A stretch of 64,000 nt of DNA from Lineolata rhizophorae (lineage: Eukaryota; Ascomycota; Dothideomycetes; Lineolatales; Lineolataceae), in contig MU001688.1 in assembly GCA_010093515.1 (NCBI GenBank), positions 435,394-499,393 on the forward strand, given 5' to 3'. Positions 34,256 through 45,120 of the stretch are shown one piece after another. Both the position numbers and the translations under genes were made by a program. Positions within the stretch are counted from its first letter, which is position 1, and the number at the start of each line of letters is the position of its first letter. The notes under the pieces are model-generated. The model worked only from the letters and a program-made list of their open reading frames with translations. It did no database searches and had not been told where the DNA came from.

Positions 34256-36172
34256 GAGCGGTGGGCGCGGCGGCGACAGAAGCAGCAGCAGCGGCAGCAC
34301 CGCAGCGCCGCGCCAGGCGGGAACTGGTGCTGCGCACCGCTCCCGGCCGGCAGGGGGCGGGCACGCACGCAACGGCGGTCGACGGCAGCGGCATCCCAGG
34401 CGGAGGGGGCGGTCGCCCCGCCCGCGCGCACACACGCACAAACGCACGACGCGGGTGCTTTCGTCAAGGGGGAAAAAAAGAGCTGTGACGGACGGGCAGA
34501 AGGGGGGAAAGCGCCATTGCTAATCTGCAAGAAACGAGAAAAATCAAAGAAATTTTGCTGCGCTGGGCGCATGTGTGCGTCCCAACAACGACAATACCAT
34601 GGAGCGCGAGCACAAGCAGCAGGCTGGGCCTGGGGCTCAGCCGACCCGCGGGCAGGCAGAAGGGAAGGAGACGGCGGAGTCTCCTGCTTGGGACCGCGTC
34701 ACCGCGCAGGCCAACCGGTGTTGCCGTCGCAGGCGCGGCCGAGCGCCCTCCAATCACACGCTAGGCGGCTTTCGGCGGCTTGCGGGCCCGCGCGTGCTCC
34801 CATTGGCGGCCACCCAACCCGGGGTCCCCCTCGTTACCGCCATATCTTACCCCTTTCCTACTGGTCGGCCAGCCGGTCGCGGCCTGCCGTCCCATCTCTA
34901 CCCACTTTTCGCGACGCCGTGCAGTATTTTTATTATCATGGGCGCCCCCGGAAGATCCGGCGCGTCTCTTCTTATTTGTGCAGCGCCGCCCCCCCGGCTC
35001 CGTGTCCTCGCCCTCCGGGATGCCACCTTTTATGTCATATCATCTCTCATTCAGCAGCCAAACGGCCTCGCACCGGCAGCGCGTATCGTGATCGCACAAC
35101 CCAGCTCGGGTACGTCTTCGGCTTGGCACGTGGTAATCCGCGATTCCCCCGCCGCCCGCCTTCCCTAACAACCTGGAACGCCCCGACATTCGACCGAGTG
35201 TCCGGCCCATGCAGGACGGTGGATCTAAAATCGGTCTTCGCTCCGGATCTGAGAACGCTGCTTTTCTCGGATATCGTGCCCCGCGCTCCCGCCCAGATGC
35301 CCCGATGGCCCTCGCCAATCTCAAATCGTTGTTTATGTAATTATCCATATCCTACAGCCGAGGATCGCCTTCGATGCGTGAGTCCTGTAGTGCGTTGAAG
35401 CGTACCTACCTAAATTTTAGCTCCGGGCAAGCGTCACGTGCCAGTGTGGCGGTGTTCTTGGCACCTTCATGCAAGTGATGGAATAAAACTTACGTAGTAT
35501 TACTATGGCAGAGGGGAACGACTGGCCCGTTCTAGGAGCTACACGTAGTGCGTATTGATTTTGCTCGTGGCGGCAGATCGTTCGGCTCTATCCATCTGAG
35601 CCGTCTGATCAGACTTTTGACGCAGGAACCTCGCTCTTTAGCCGACAGCCGCGCGTCAAAGTGGCTACACTACGTAGTAGGTATCCACCTAGTTAAGTGT
35701 CGACTCAGCCAGCGTCGCGACTTCCCAGGGCCTGTGTCTGTATTCTTCGTCATCTGTACCCCCTTGCGCGAGTATTTAAGGAAGATCCGCGGGATCTACA
35801 CACAGCTGATCTTTATTTTGCAGTCAGCTACACAGTCTCAGCTCACTCATTAACTGAAGCCCTTTAATTCTATCTATATGTTTGAAAGTCTATTCCTCCT
35901 TAAGCACGCTAAGGAATTTGTTCCTCCACTCATCAATGATTCAGTGCAGCGCATGAATCGACTCGCTCGTTGAAACGTTATTAGCGCTTACTGCGAGTAG
36001 CTCTTGCGGATAGCTCCTTGCGGATACAAGCTCTTTGGCTGCCGACGGAAGTACTGTGCATAGTATGTGTCTCACGCTTGCTAATCGCACTCTAAAGAAT
36101 ACAACTAAAGTCACATTTTGGATCGCATCACACGCGCTCAAGGTCACTATTTCCTTCTTCCCCATTGATCAT

Positions 36173-37361
36173 TCACCTCCGAAGAATCCCGACGTGCACA
36201 GAAAACCCCGAATTCTCTTGCAGCGACTCTGGTAGCTGGCGGTCCGGCACCCTCCAAAGACGAAACCACCGGTGGAATTCGACCAGGAATGCATCCATCA
36301 CCTCCCATGATCGAATTTGAGAGGCAACCACACAGAGCGTTGGTTCCTCGGAGGACTCATTGTCATGAACCTGGTTCGATCTTAATCTGCAAATATCGCG
36401 ACATGTAGTCACAAAGGGCTCAACGAGAGATTCGTTATAGATGCAGTCGCAGGCGATAAGAACGTCGACGCCCTTTGATGAGGAGCATCCGATATCCGTG
36501 AAAAAGGAAACATCATCTGTTTCCCAGTCCAACGGAATCACTTCGATGGTTCCAAAATTGCCGGTACCCCTAGAAGGTTTCCACTCCCGGTGATGGCCAG
36601 CTTCTTTCTTCGTGTTCCCCTTGCCGTGGCGATGCTGGTGCTTGTTCGTCGTCGTAGTCGAGGCCTCCTCGTCGCCGTTATTGAGCGCGATGTTCTCCCT
36701 CAGCAGCCTCAGGACATAGTTCTGGTCCGTAGCGACGTACTTACCAACGCTTGGCGCCAACGCTAGGCCGAGCACGCCAGCGACGCCGCAGCCCAGCTCT
36801 AGCACCGTTTTCGCAGGGCCAAGGGCGCCCAACCGAAAAAGTAATCTTTCAGGGGATGCCGCCCATTCGGCGACGAGAGGCGTGACTTTCCAGACCACTG
36901 GCGAGCCACGTGTCAATAGAAAGTGATCGTGACGCGGGATATCGGAAGGGGAGAGGTTGGCGAGGGGACCGCAGTTAGGCGAACCAAAACGAACCGCCTT
37001 CCAAAATCTTACGGACCTGCACCAGTTGTCCCTTGCTTGCGGTCGGACGAGAGTAGCGCCGGGGACTGCTGGATCGTCAGGTCACGATCCGCGACGGAGA
37101 ATGATATCTCGGCGGCTCTTGGGTCGACGAAGCCAAGGTCCTGCGACGGGATCGATTGGGAAAGCAGCCAAAAGGCCTCTTTTTGGTCAGATAACAAGCG
37201 CAAACGAACACGACCATGACCGCATGGTGATGATTAGATATCCGCCCGCGGCATTTGCGTGGGCGAAGCGGGCGGACTGAGACGCGGCAGGGCGAAGTTC
37301 GCATACCTTCGGACGGATCAGACACCTCGTCTCCCAGCGCCGCAGATATCGCGAATTCCAT
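36173..37361 (-). CDS. RKM5: Rkm5-type protein-lysine methyltransferase (Methyltransf_16)
   Basis: Three exons, 37361-37307, 37178-37017 and 36897-36173, join in frame to 313 residues. Introns are 128 bp (donor GTATGC) and 119 bp (donor GTCCGT, acceptor CAG). The second junction rebuilds the motif TTGAVVWK, which precedes the Rossmann fold in this family. The SAM-binding motif I VLELGCGVAG lies at about 104-113, with the acidic loop ATDQN near 128-132. A motif DVLIACDCIYNESLVEPF near 217-234 is the counterpart of the catalytic-side D-x-x-Y box. A His/Lys/Gly-rich insert (around 155-175) is likely a loop. Yeast Rkm5 methylates ribosomal protein L1; the same substrate is inferred here. The gene is divergent from the acyl-CoA synthetase gene, sharing about 0.8 kb. 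The first exon is less certain than the rest, because its acceptor is a plain AAG. Confidence 0.82.
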
Positions 37362-38144
37362 GAAGGCAAGAGGTTACGGGTGAAATGTCCCTATTGTAGG
37401 TACGTGTATGTATAGCAGCTTAGACAAAGACCTCGGCCGGTGGAGGGCGCCTGATTGGCTTCTGCGGCGCCCGTGCCGGTGCTGTATGAGGGGCCCGGCG
37501 CGAGAAGCGGGTGAAGCTACTCCCTATAAGGTCCGGCTTGAGACTGTTGGGGAATGCTGACGCTGGCGCCTGGACGCAGAAGCCGCGATCGAGAGGGTCG
37601 CGAGACGGTCAGGCGGGCAAAGCGTTGGGGAGGAGCCACGGAGGGCCGAGATCGACTGCGCCTTCCCCAGTTCTTGGCGTGGCTGCCCGCGCTCCAGCTG
37701 TCCCCGTCTGGCCGGGCGTCCAAGCGTCCAACTGAGGGCGGTGCGTCAGCGCACAGGCACCATCAGGCCCCTGCCCGTTGCCCTGCGACCTTGTTGCTGC
37801 AGCCGCCCTCTCTCAGCTGTGGCCCCCCCCATAAAGCAACACGCACGCTCAACGGGATACCTCTCCCGCCTCCTCGACGTGACTCGGCACGCCTTCCCTC
37901 TCTCCGCACGATTTGAACCCGAGCCAGGAGCGCCGTCAAGAAGTCCTTCATCCCAGAAGTCCCTACTGCTAGCTGAAATACCCAGCTAGCCTCCCTGCCG
38001 CAGTAGCGCACACACCTCCCAGCCAGCGGTGACATCAGCCGCCACCAGGTCTTACCAGCACAACCATACGACCCCAAGCAACCCCGCGCAAATCCGCATA
38101 AGCCAGAAACACCGCCAAGCAACAAAACACCACCACGCGCAGCC
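37362..38144. promoter_or_regulatory. Shared divergent promoter of methyltransferase and acyl-CoA synthetase
   Basis: A 783-bp interval between two divergent start codons, so both promoters must lie here or overlap. A CCTCGG hexamer lies at 37431-37436; this core is bound by the fatty-acid regulators FarA/FarB and CTF1 in other filamentous fungi. A TATAAG element is near 37526. The last 160 bp before the ATG at 38145 are C/A-rich and free of ATG, typical of a fungal leader. A single hexamer can occur by chance. Confidence 0.5.
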
Positions 38145-40503
38145 ATGACGAACCTCAAGACGCTGATGCCGCAGCCCAGGGCTGTCAAGTCCGGGCCCTT
38201 CAGCGTGGACGCACCGGGCTTCGAACACGTCAAGGGCGAGACGATCCCTCGCCGCAACACCAAGACTAAGGACGGCCTCAAGACGCGTCCCCACGAGGAC
38301 ATCGGTACTATTTTTGACCTCGTCAAGTATGCCTCGGCCAAGTTCGGCAACGCAAAGGCTATCGGCATGCGTAGTCTTGTCCAGCTGCACCACGAGACCA
38401 AGAAGGTCAAGAAGATGGTCGACGGCAAGCAGGAGATGGTTGACAAGAAGTGGACCTACTTCGAGATGAGCGGGTACAGCTACACAAGCTTCGCCGAATA
38501 CGAGGAGCTCACGCTCAAGATCGGCTCCGGCTTGAGGAAGCTGGGCATGAATGCTGGAGAGAAGATCCAACTATTTGCGTCGACGAGCAAGTTCTGGCTT
38601 GCGACTGCGCACGGTTAGACTTGACCACCCCCCCCTGGGGACCTACGCCGTCGAGAGCTTCACAACAAAATACAAAAGAGCTACTGCTGACACTATGTCT
38701 TGTCTAGGTGCCCTTTCCCAGTCCATTCCTATCGTCACGGCCTACGACACCTTAGGCGAAGATGGTCTCCGGCACTCGATGCAGCAGACCAGCGCCTCGG
38801 CCGTTTACGTTGATCCCGCGCTATTGACTAAGTTGATAAACCCACTAAAGGCTGGCACGGCCATCAAGCTCGTCATCTACAACTCCGGCCTAGAAGTTAG
38901 CCAGGCAGACATTGACAAGCTCAAGGAGGCGCATCCGGAGCTCAAAGTCTTGAGCTTCGACGAGGTTGTCAAATTGGGAGAGGAAAACCCGGTCGACCCG
39001 GTTCCTCCCAAGCCTGAGGATCTCTGCTGTGTCATGTATACCTCTGGTACCACCGGCACTCCTAAGGGCGTGCTCCTGAAGCATAAGAATGTCGTGGGCG
39101 CAAGTAAGTAGGCACCTTTGAAAAGACTAGCACTTGGTGTGGAAGCTTACAATCGATGATCACTATAGTTGCTGGCGTGGACATCATTGTTGGGGACTAC
39201 CTTGGCCCTGGTGACGGTCTGCTCACCTACTTGCCGCTAGCGCACATTCTCGAATTCGTCTTTGAAAATGCTTGCCTTTTCTGGGGTGGTACCATGGGTT
39301 ACGGCTCCGTCCGTACGCTCTCAGATAATTCGATGCGCAACTGCAAGGGCGACATTCGCGAATTCCGTCCGAGCATCCTTGTCGGCGTGCCACAGGTCTG
39401 GGAGACGGTGCGCAAAGGAATCGTCACCAAGGTCAACCAGGGCGGTGCTCTCACCAAGAACCTCTTCTGGGCTGCCATGTCGGCTAAGAACTTCCTGATG
39501 AACACCGGCCTGCCCGGCAGCGGCATCCTGGACACCGTCGTCTTCTCCAAGGTCAAGGATGCCACGGGCGGTCGTCTGCGCATCTGCATGAACGGGGGCG
39601 GGCCCATCTCCAAGGAGACGCAACACTTCATCTCTATGGCCATCACGCCTATGATTAGTGGCTATGGGCTGACGGAGACCTCTGCCATGGGCGCGCTTAT
39701 GGACCCGCTTGCTTGGACGGATAACGCGCTCGGCGAGATTCCCGGCAGTATCGAGATCAAGCTGGTCGACTTCCCGGACGCGGGCTACTTCACGGATCGC
39801 AAGATGCCTCAGGGTGAGATCTGGATCCGCGGCGCCGCAGTCACGGAGGGCTACCTCGACCTCGAGAAGGAGACGAAGGAAGGCTTCACTGACGATGGAT
39901 GGTTCAAGACGGGCGACATTGGCGAATTTGATACTAAAGGTCAGCTGAAGATCATTGACCGTAAGAAGAACCTGGTAAAGACGCTTGCCGGAGAGTATAT
40001 TGCGCTTGAGAAGGTGAGTTGATGCGTTGGGTGTGGGAATATTTTCCACGTATCCCATTATTTGGATACACATACCCTTTGAATCTCTCGAAGGTGGAGT
40101 TGCCCGCTAATATCACATCCAGCTCGAGTCTGTCTATCGGTCGGTACCTATCGTCGCCAATATCTGTATCTACGCCGACCCGAACAAAATGCGACCCGTC
40201 GCCATCGTCGTGCCCGCGGAACCGGTGCTCAAGCAGATTGCGGAACAGAACGGCGTCCAGGGCGACCACCTCGAGGAGCTAGTGCACGACGAGAAGCTCA
40301 ACAAGGTGGTCCTCGGCCAGCTGCAGGCCGCGGGCCGCAAGGGCGGCCTGGCCAGCTTCGAGATGATCGACGGCGTCGTCCTGGCCGACGAGGAGTGGAC
40401 GCCGCAAAACGGCTTCACCACGGCCGCGAACAAGATCAACAGGCGCGTCATCCTGGATAAATACAAGAAGGAGGTCGATAAGGCGTATTCGGAGAGCTCA
40501 TAG
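38145..40503 (+). CDS. FAA1: Long-chain fatty acyl-CoA synthetase (Faa1/Faa4 type)
   Basis: Activates long-chain fatty acids to acyl-CoA with ATP, feeding lipid synthesis and beta-oxidation. Four exons, 38145-38613, 38708-39103, 39169-40013 and 40123-40503, give 696 residues, the usual length. Introns are 94, 65 and 109 bp, with acceptors TAG, TAG and CAG, and all codons rejoin. The AMP-binding P-loop YTSGTTGTPKG is at 267-277, the adenine motif ISGYGLTETSA at about 451-461, and the fatty-acyl-CoA synthetase signature DGWFKTGDIGEF from 531. IDRKKNLVKTLAGEYIALEK ends exon 3 and holds the hinge and catalytic Lys region. The N-terminus and the C-terminal YSESS show no peroxisomal PTS1, so a cytosolic, ER or lipid-droplet site is likely. 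The ATG at 38145 follows a clean ATG-free leader. Subfamily assignment (Faa1/Faa4 rather than Faa2) rests on the N-terminus and missing PTS1. Confidence 0.95.
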
Positions 40504-42785
40504 TCTCTTTGGGAGGGCTTCGGCAATCTTTCGCAGTGTGAATGGATGGGGAGGGAACGATGGAATAGCTGCGTTAGAGCTCCAGAGTGGCATCTATCCG
40601 AGGGCTCGAATCTCTTCACTCAGTTCACGTGGTAGTAGGGCAAGTTGGTTGCTGACGATATCTTTGTTTCATGGTATCCTACTGCCTTGGAGACAATGTT
40701 GAAAGTTTAATTTGGCTTCTTGGCTTTTCCTATGCTGCGCTCTTGAGCAAAACGTGCCATGTGTCTAGCTCGGCTTTTTTTTGGTGAACGGGGATAATTT
40801 GTACTTTTACGTATAAGCTAGCAGTAATCAAAGTAATTGATGCGAACTCTCGTGTACTATCGATGTGCCTCTTCAATCTGGAGATGAGGAAACTAGTTGA
40901 GGTGCTGTCGTGCAGTTTCCAGTAAGAAGTTCACGAAAATGGCGCATACCTAGACCTACTACGTAGGTTATTCTAAATGGTTTTGGCTTCGAATTGAATC
41001 ATTTCCGGGCCTGTAGATGTCTCCCATGGGCGAGATGTAGATCACCCGAGCAATACTACGAAACAACGGTAGGCAAAAGCTTAGCGGAATATGAACCATG
41101 GTCTTCCTGTCCCGGTCATCTGGGCTTCTACCGGCACTATAGTAAGCGTACGCACTGACGTACCAAATCGTATAACGAGCTTTACTAACTTATCTGAAGG
41201 TCGGACAGGGCTGTTCAATGGTCCTGTAGTCTGAACGAAACTGAGTTTGATTTTTTACAGATTTTGCAGCTCAGCGTCGAGGGTAGAAAACTCGTGATAT
41301 ATCACGGCCTATCACTAAGACACTATACTAGCACTGAAGCGAGCGCAGCGAGATCTCGCTCAAAGAATTACAAATAGCTCTAGGATACCTTAAACATAAA
41401 GGTACATTTATGATGACGGCTATGTGGAACTTTCTTAATTGCCGGACCCGCATTGAGCGCGTAAGTGTTTTCTCCGGTTCAATTAAAACATTAGGGGCGA
41501 TGTCTTATTCTCACAACTGGGATTTTTCGTAAATCATATATCTGCTAGAAGAAATCATGCTACTAAGAAGAGGTGAGCTCAAGAGACTTTAGGTAATTGT
41601 TAGGGCAGAATTCAACATGCGCACGCCCTCCATTAGAAACACTATCAGCATATTTCATTTTAAGCACTTGAGTGCATAGAGCAAAAAGGGCATTAATGAT
41701 ATAATCTGACCAAGGAGTTTGATCTCGTGGACGAGATGGTTGAAACGTTCTTCTCATTCACACTTCGTCTTTTCCTTTTTTCTTCCTTTCCTCTTTTTCC
41801 CCTTTTCTCTTCGTCTTGGATGCATTCCCGCACGCGACCATGGTACTCAGATGGGAAACGAGTTTCGCCGCTTTGAGGCCTGCCTTGCATAAAAGGTTAG
41901 CTGTCAATGGTTGTGCGTAGTATCATACACTGAAGATATCAGAGGTTCGATAGCGGCTCGATTACGCCAAAACAATAGCCGCCGCAATTGAGTCTACTTA
42001 TTTAAGGCAATGCAAGTATTTCATGGTACACCAGCGGCAGTCAATTTGAGCCAAATAATGAATCGTGAAGACCGTATAATTCAAACCGCTATCTAGACGT
42101 GTGATCGGACGCATCCACACCAGTCCATGCCCACGTCAAGGTATTGTCCTTGGTATTCAACCCCCCCCGACCATCAAAGTCCTCTTCAGAACGGCGGCTA
42201 GTTGATCGTTCAGCAGCTCATTTCTCTCCGCCAGGCCACAAATAGCCATTCATTCTCCGCAAACTTAATGCAAGAAGTGTTGTAAGGAGAATGGCCAACA
42301 TGGCCGAGTGCAAATTCAAAGAGAACCAGGGTTACATAACAAAGGAAAAGCCGGGAGTAAAAGGAAATGCAGTCTGGGAATTTCCCTGGTAGGGAAAATG
42401 CAAAGTGTGCTAGGACGCACGCAAAAGAAACGTGAGAAAGGGAGACACTAGACAGGGCAAGGGAAATCGTTGACAAAAACCAAGGAATCTGAGGACACGC
42501 ATGATTTGGGACAGAGAGCAGCAAAATGGGGGGAAATCTTAGAACGCAATGCAGAGCAATTTTTTTTGGTGGGAGATAGCCGCCCTTCGCTCAAGCAAGC
42601 AAGCAAGGAGAAACAGAGTGCAAACCCATCAAAGTGCAAAAGGGTGGTGCATGCAAAGAAACCCTCGAACCATGTAGGAAAACAAAAGGAAGTAACTGAT
42701 CTGCTGATCATAACAGCCATTCATCTCGATCTAGAAAATCCACCGCAGCCATCGTTACCACGTGATCGGGTTTTCGTTGACAGTC
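40504..42785. other. Convergent intergenic region
   Basis: About 2.3 kb between two convergent genes, with no supported gene. It contains two perfect 14-bp palindromes 40 bp apart (41293-41306 and 41347-41360). The right part (42.2-42.8 kb), T-rich on the minus strand, is probably the 3' untranslated region of the zinc-module gene. Confidence 0.5.
41293..41360. repeat. Pair of 14-bp perfect palindromes
   Basis: CGTGATATATCACG at 41293-41306 and AGCGAGATCTCGCT at 41347-41360 are each equal to their own reverse complement. They are 40 bp apart in AT-richer non-coding DNA. They could be dimer-binding sites or the remains of a small inverted-repeat element; neither is shown. Confidence 0.85.
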
Positions 42786-45120
42786 TCAAGCCTGGATGCT
42801 TGCACGAGATCGACGACTGGCACTAGTTCTAGAAGGCGGCACCTTCGGTGGGACATCGGCCATTTCGGCGTCGTTGTCGGAGGCAATGTCGAATGGAGAG
42901 GCAGACGTTTCACGACGCACCCTACTTGCGACGACGGCAGAATCTGTTGTCAGCAATTGAACTTTTACAAGTATTGAAAAAAGAAATGAATATAGTAGCA
43001 ACTCATTAGGGAAATGTCGCATACCGTTTAGGTGCAGTGGCTTCAGTATCGCTCGGCTTGCGCTTCTGGTTGCCGGAGAGAGCCTTGAAGTCGAGCTTAC
43101 GTCCACGAGTAGCACGGGCATGCTCGCTGATATCCGATTCCGGAGTACGCTCGCGTAGGTCCTCATCCGGCGTGCTAGCAACATTATGGTTTCCATTGGT
43201 AGCTCCAGCATTCGACTGCTTATGACGAGTGTTGCGGGGAGTAGAACCGCGTGTAGTGTCGGCATGAGCAACGGGAGGCGATTCCTGAGTAGTAATTCCT
43301 AGAGGTGCAGTATAAGTCGGAGCGTTGAGGCCGTTCGCTGAGCCAGCCGGAGGAATTTCAGACATTCCAGGGTCGGCAGACGAGGCCTTGCGCGTAAATC
43401 CAGAGGCCTGACGAGACTCTTGAGCATGAGACTTGGCAGGCGCAGAATGTCCAGTAACATTTGGGTCGCTCGATTCAGCGCCATTGGTGGCGACCTTGAG
43501 ATTTCCGTGACGGGTGGAGGGTTTCGATTTCGGGGGTTTAGTATCCTGAGCCTGCGGGGTGGAAACAGTAAGTGCTGTTTTACTCTCAAGCGATGTCCCA
43601 AGCGCAGGAGATGGTTCCTGTGAGTGTTCAAGGAATGAACTTGCCTCGTTGCCGTGTTGTGATTGTTCGGATTTGATCGTCTCAACTGTATTTGATAAAT
43701 AGTTAGCAGATTTTATAAAAAAAAAGTGATTTAAAAGATACTTACCCGTGACGGCACCAGAAGCAATTTCATCCGCCTGATTATTAGTCAAAACCCGATG
43801 AATGCAGTGATTTATGTTCCATCCACCATGCTGGCGGCTCTTCTGTTGATAAAATTCGTTGTGCGAGCGCTTCACATGGGTGCTCAGGCCGTGCAAACCC
43901 TTGAAGTACTGAAACTTAGTCGGGTGGCAGTTTCCCTTGCATACAGGGCAGCGGAGCTCAACCCACTGTCCAGTGCTAGGATTGCGAACGATTGTCGGAC
44001 AAGTCTCAAGGTACTCGCCATTTCGACGACTCGCTGGAACGGTTCCAGTATTTCCACCGGCCTGCTGCTGCTCAGTCTGTGTCGATTGGGGCTGAGGCTG
44101 AGGGACCTCAACCGGAGCAGGCGGAAGTGGGCGAGTAACAGGCTCCTCGGCGCCCTCGGCAACCTCCGCCATTCCGTGATCCTCCATGGGATGTTGAGCG
44201 TAGTCGAAACCATCGGAGCCAGCCTCGCTGCTAGGGCCATCATCATTGGACATATAGCGGACTTCGATAGCCAAGTTCGTCAGTCCCCTCAAGAATGCTT
44301 TGATCTCCTCAGTGGGAATCTCGCGGACTCCACATAAGTGGTACACTTCGGGGAGCTTGACGCCTTGCCCAGTGCTAGATGAGATCTTGTGGACACGCTG
44401 GAGATGACGAATGAGGCCCATCGGACCTTTGAAACCGTCGGCTTCATTTGCCGAGTTGGAGTTGCAACCGCACTTGTGGCAACAGAGCTCGACCCAAATT
44501 CCGTCCGGGCGGCGGCAAATCATGGGACACATGATCAGGTAAGTCGCAGTCGGTGAGCTATACACGCCCTCCCAGTTGGCGAGGTCTGAGTCGTCGACAT
44601 CTATGTACGGATTAGGTTGAGCCAGCGGCATGCCCTCGAGATTCGCCCCAGGAGCAGTTGGGACAGCGGGCATTTGCAAGTCTGTCGGCGAAGGCTCTGC
44701 TGCAGCAACAGCATCAATGCGAGGTTGTCCCCTAAGGGCCCTGCCGCTTGAGCGACGAGTCCCATCGGCTTGAGGCGCGCTATCGCGGAACAGAGGCAGA
44801 ATCAACTGAGCCGGATCTGGCGTGGCTGCAACTGGAGAAGTCTCCGGTAGAATAGCCAGAAGTGTTTTCAGCGTCACCTGCGATTGAGGTCAGTAGGTCT
44901 GATAGAAGGGTCATTTGTAGCGCGCCTCGGCAAGTGAGGGCGTCACCGAGAGAGTGGAGAAACTCACATGTTTTCGAGCTGTAAGCTGCTCAAGTGTCTC
45001 TAGCGTCTTGCGCTCTTGCCGGCGAAGCTCTTGCTTGCACTCCATCTCAGCAATCTCGATGCGGTCAAGGTCGCGCTCAAGATTCCGCTTGAGAGTGGCC
45101 ACGTCGTTGGTGATGGCCAT
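42786..45120 (-). CDS. Protein with two atypical Cys2His2 modules, possibly AHC1-like
   Basis: Four exons, 45120-44968, 44877-43746, 43685-43025 and 42921-42786, give 693 residues. Introns are 90, 60 and 103 bp; the 60-bp intron has a GTAAGT donor and a GCTAAC branch box. Residues 1-50 form a charged coiled coil (LKRNLERDLDRIEIAEMECK). Two similar modules follow at about 168-214 and 343-390. Each opens with CPxI, then WVELxCxxC, then FKG-x2-GL, then H-x4-H. The likely zinc ligands are C184, C187, H209, H214 and C361, C364, H385, H390. The layout resembles the zinc module of fungal AHC1-like proteins (Ahc1 is a yeast ADA acetyltransferase-complex subunit), but that identity is tentative. The C-terminal third is disordered and basic. 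The last exon was chosen because only the TAG at 42924-42922 keeps the frame open; the nearer CAG does not. Confidence 0.8.

Larger units (their letters stand above)
33256..36172. other. Intergenic between SET gene promoter and methyltransferase 3' end
   Basis: About 2.9 kb. The left part (to about 35.2 kb) is very GC-rich and should carry the promoter and leader of the SET gene. It includes GGC and CAG triplet runs at 34220-34255. A 463-codon plus-strand frame at 34007-35398 reads through this bias and has no domain; I do not accept it. The right part (35.4-36.1 kb) is of ordinary composition with no gene seen; a 10-bp palindrome ACTACGTAGT lies near 35670. Confidence 0.5.

Noticed and set aside
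34007-35398. 463-codon plus-strand frame with a poly-Gln run
   Set aside because: It reads through GC-rich and CAG-repeat DNA, has no domain, lies in the likely SET promoter, and its make-up (Arg, Pro, Ala, Gly) matches the background bias.
37901-37930. GGGTTCAAA-like tRNA T-loop on the minus strand
   Set aside because: The flanking bases do not pair as a T-stem and no other tRNA arms are present.
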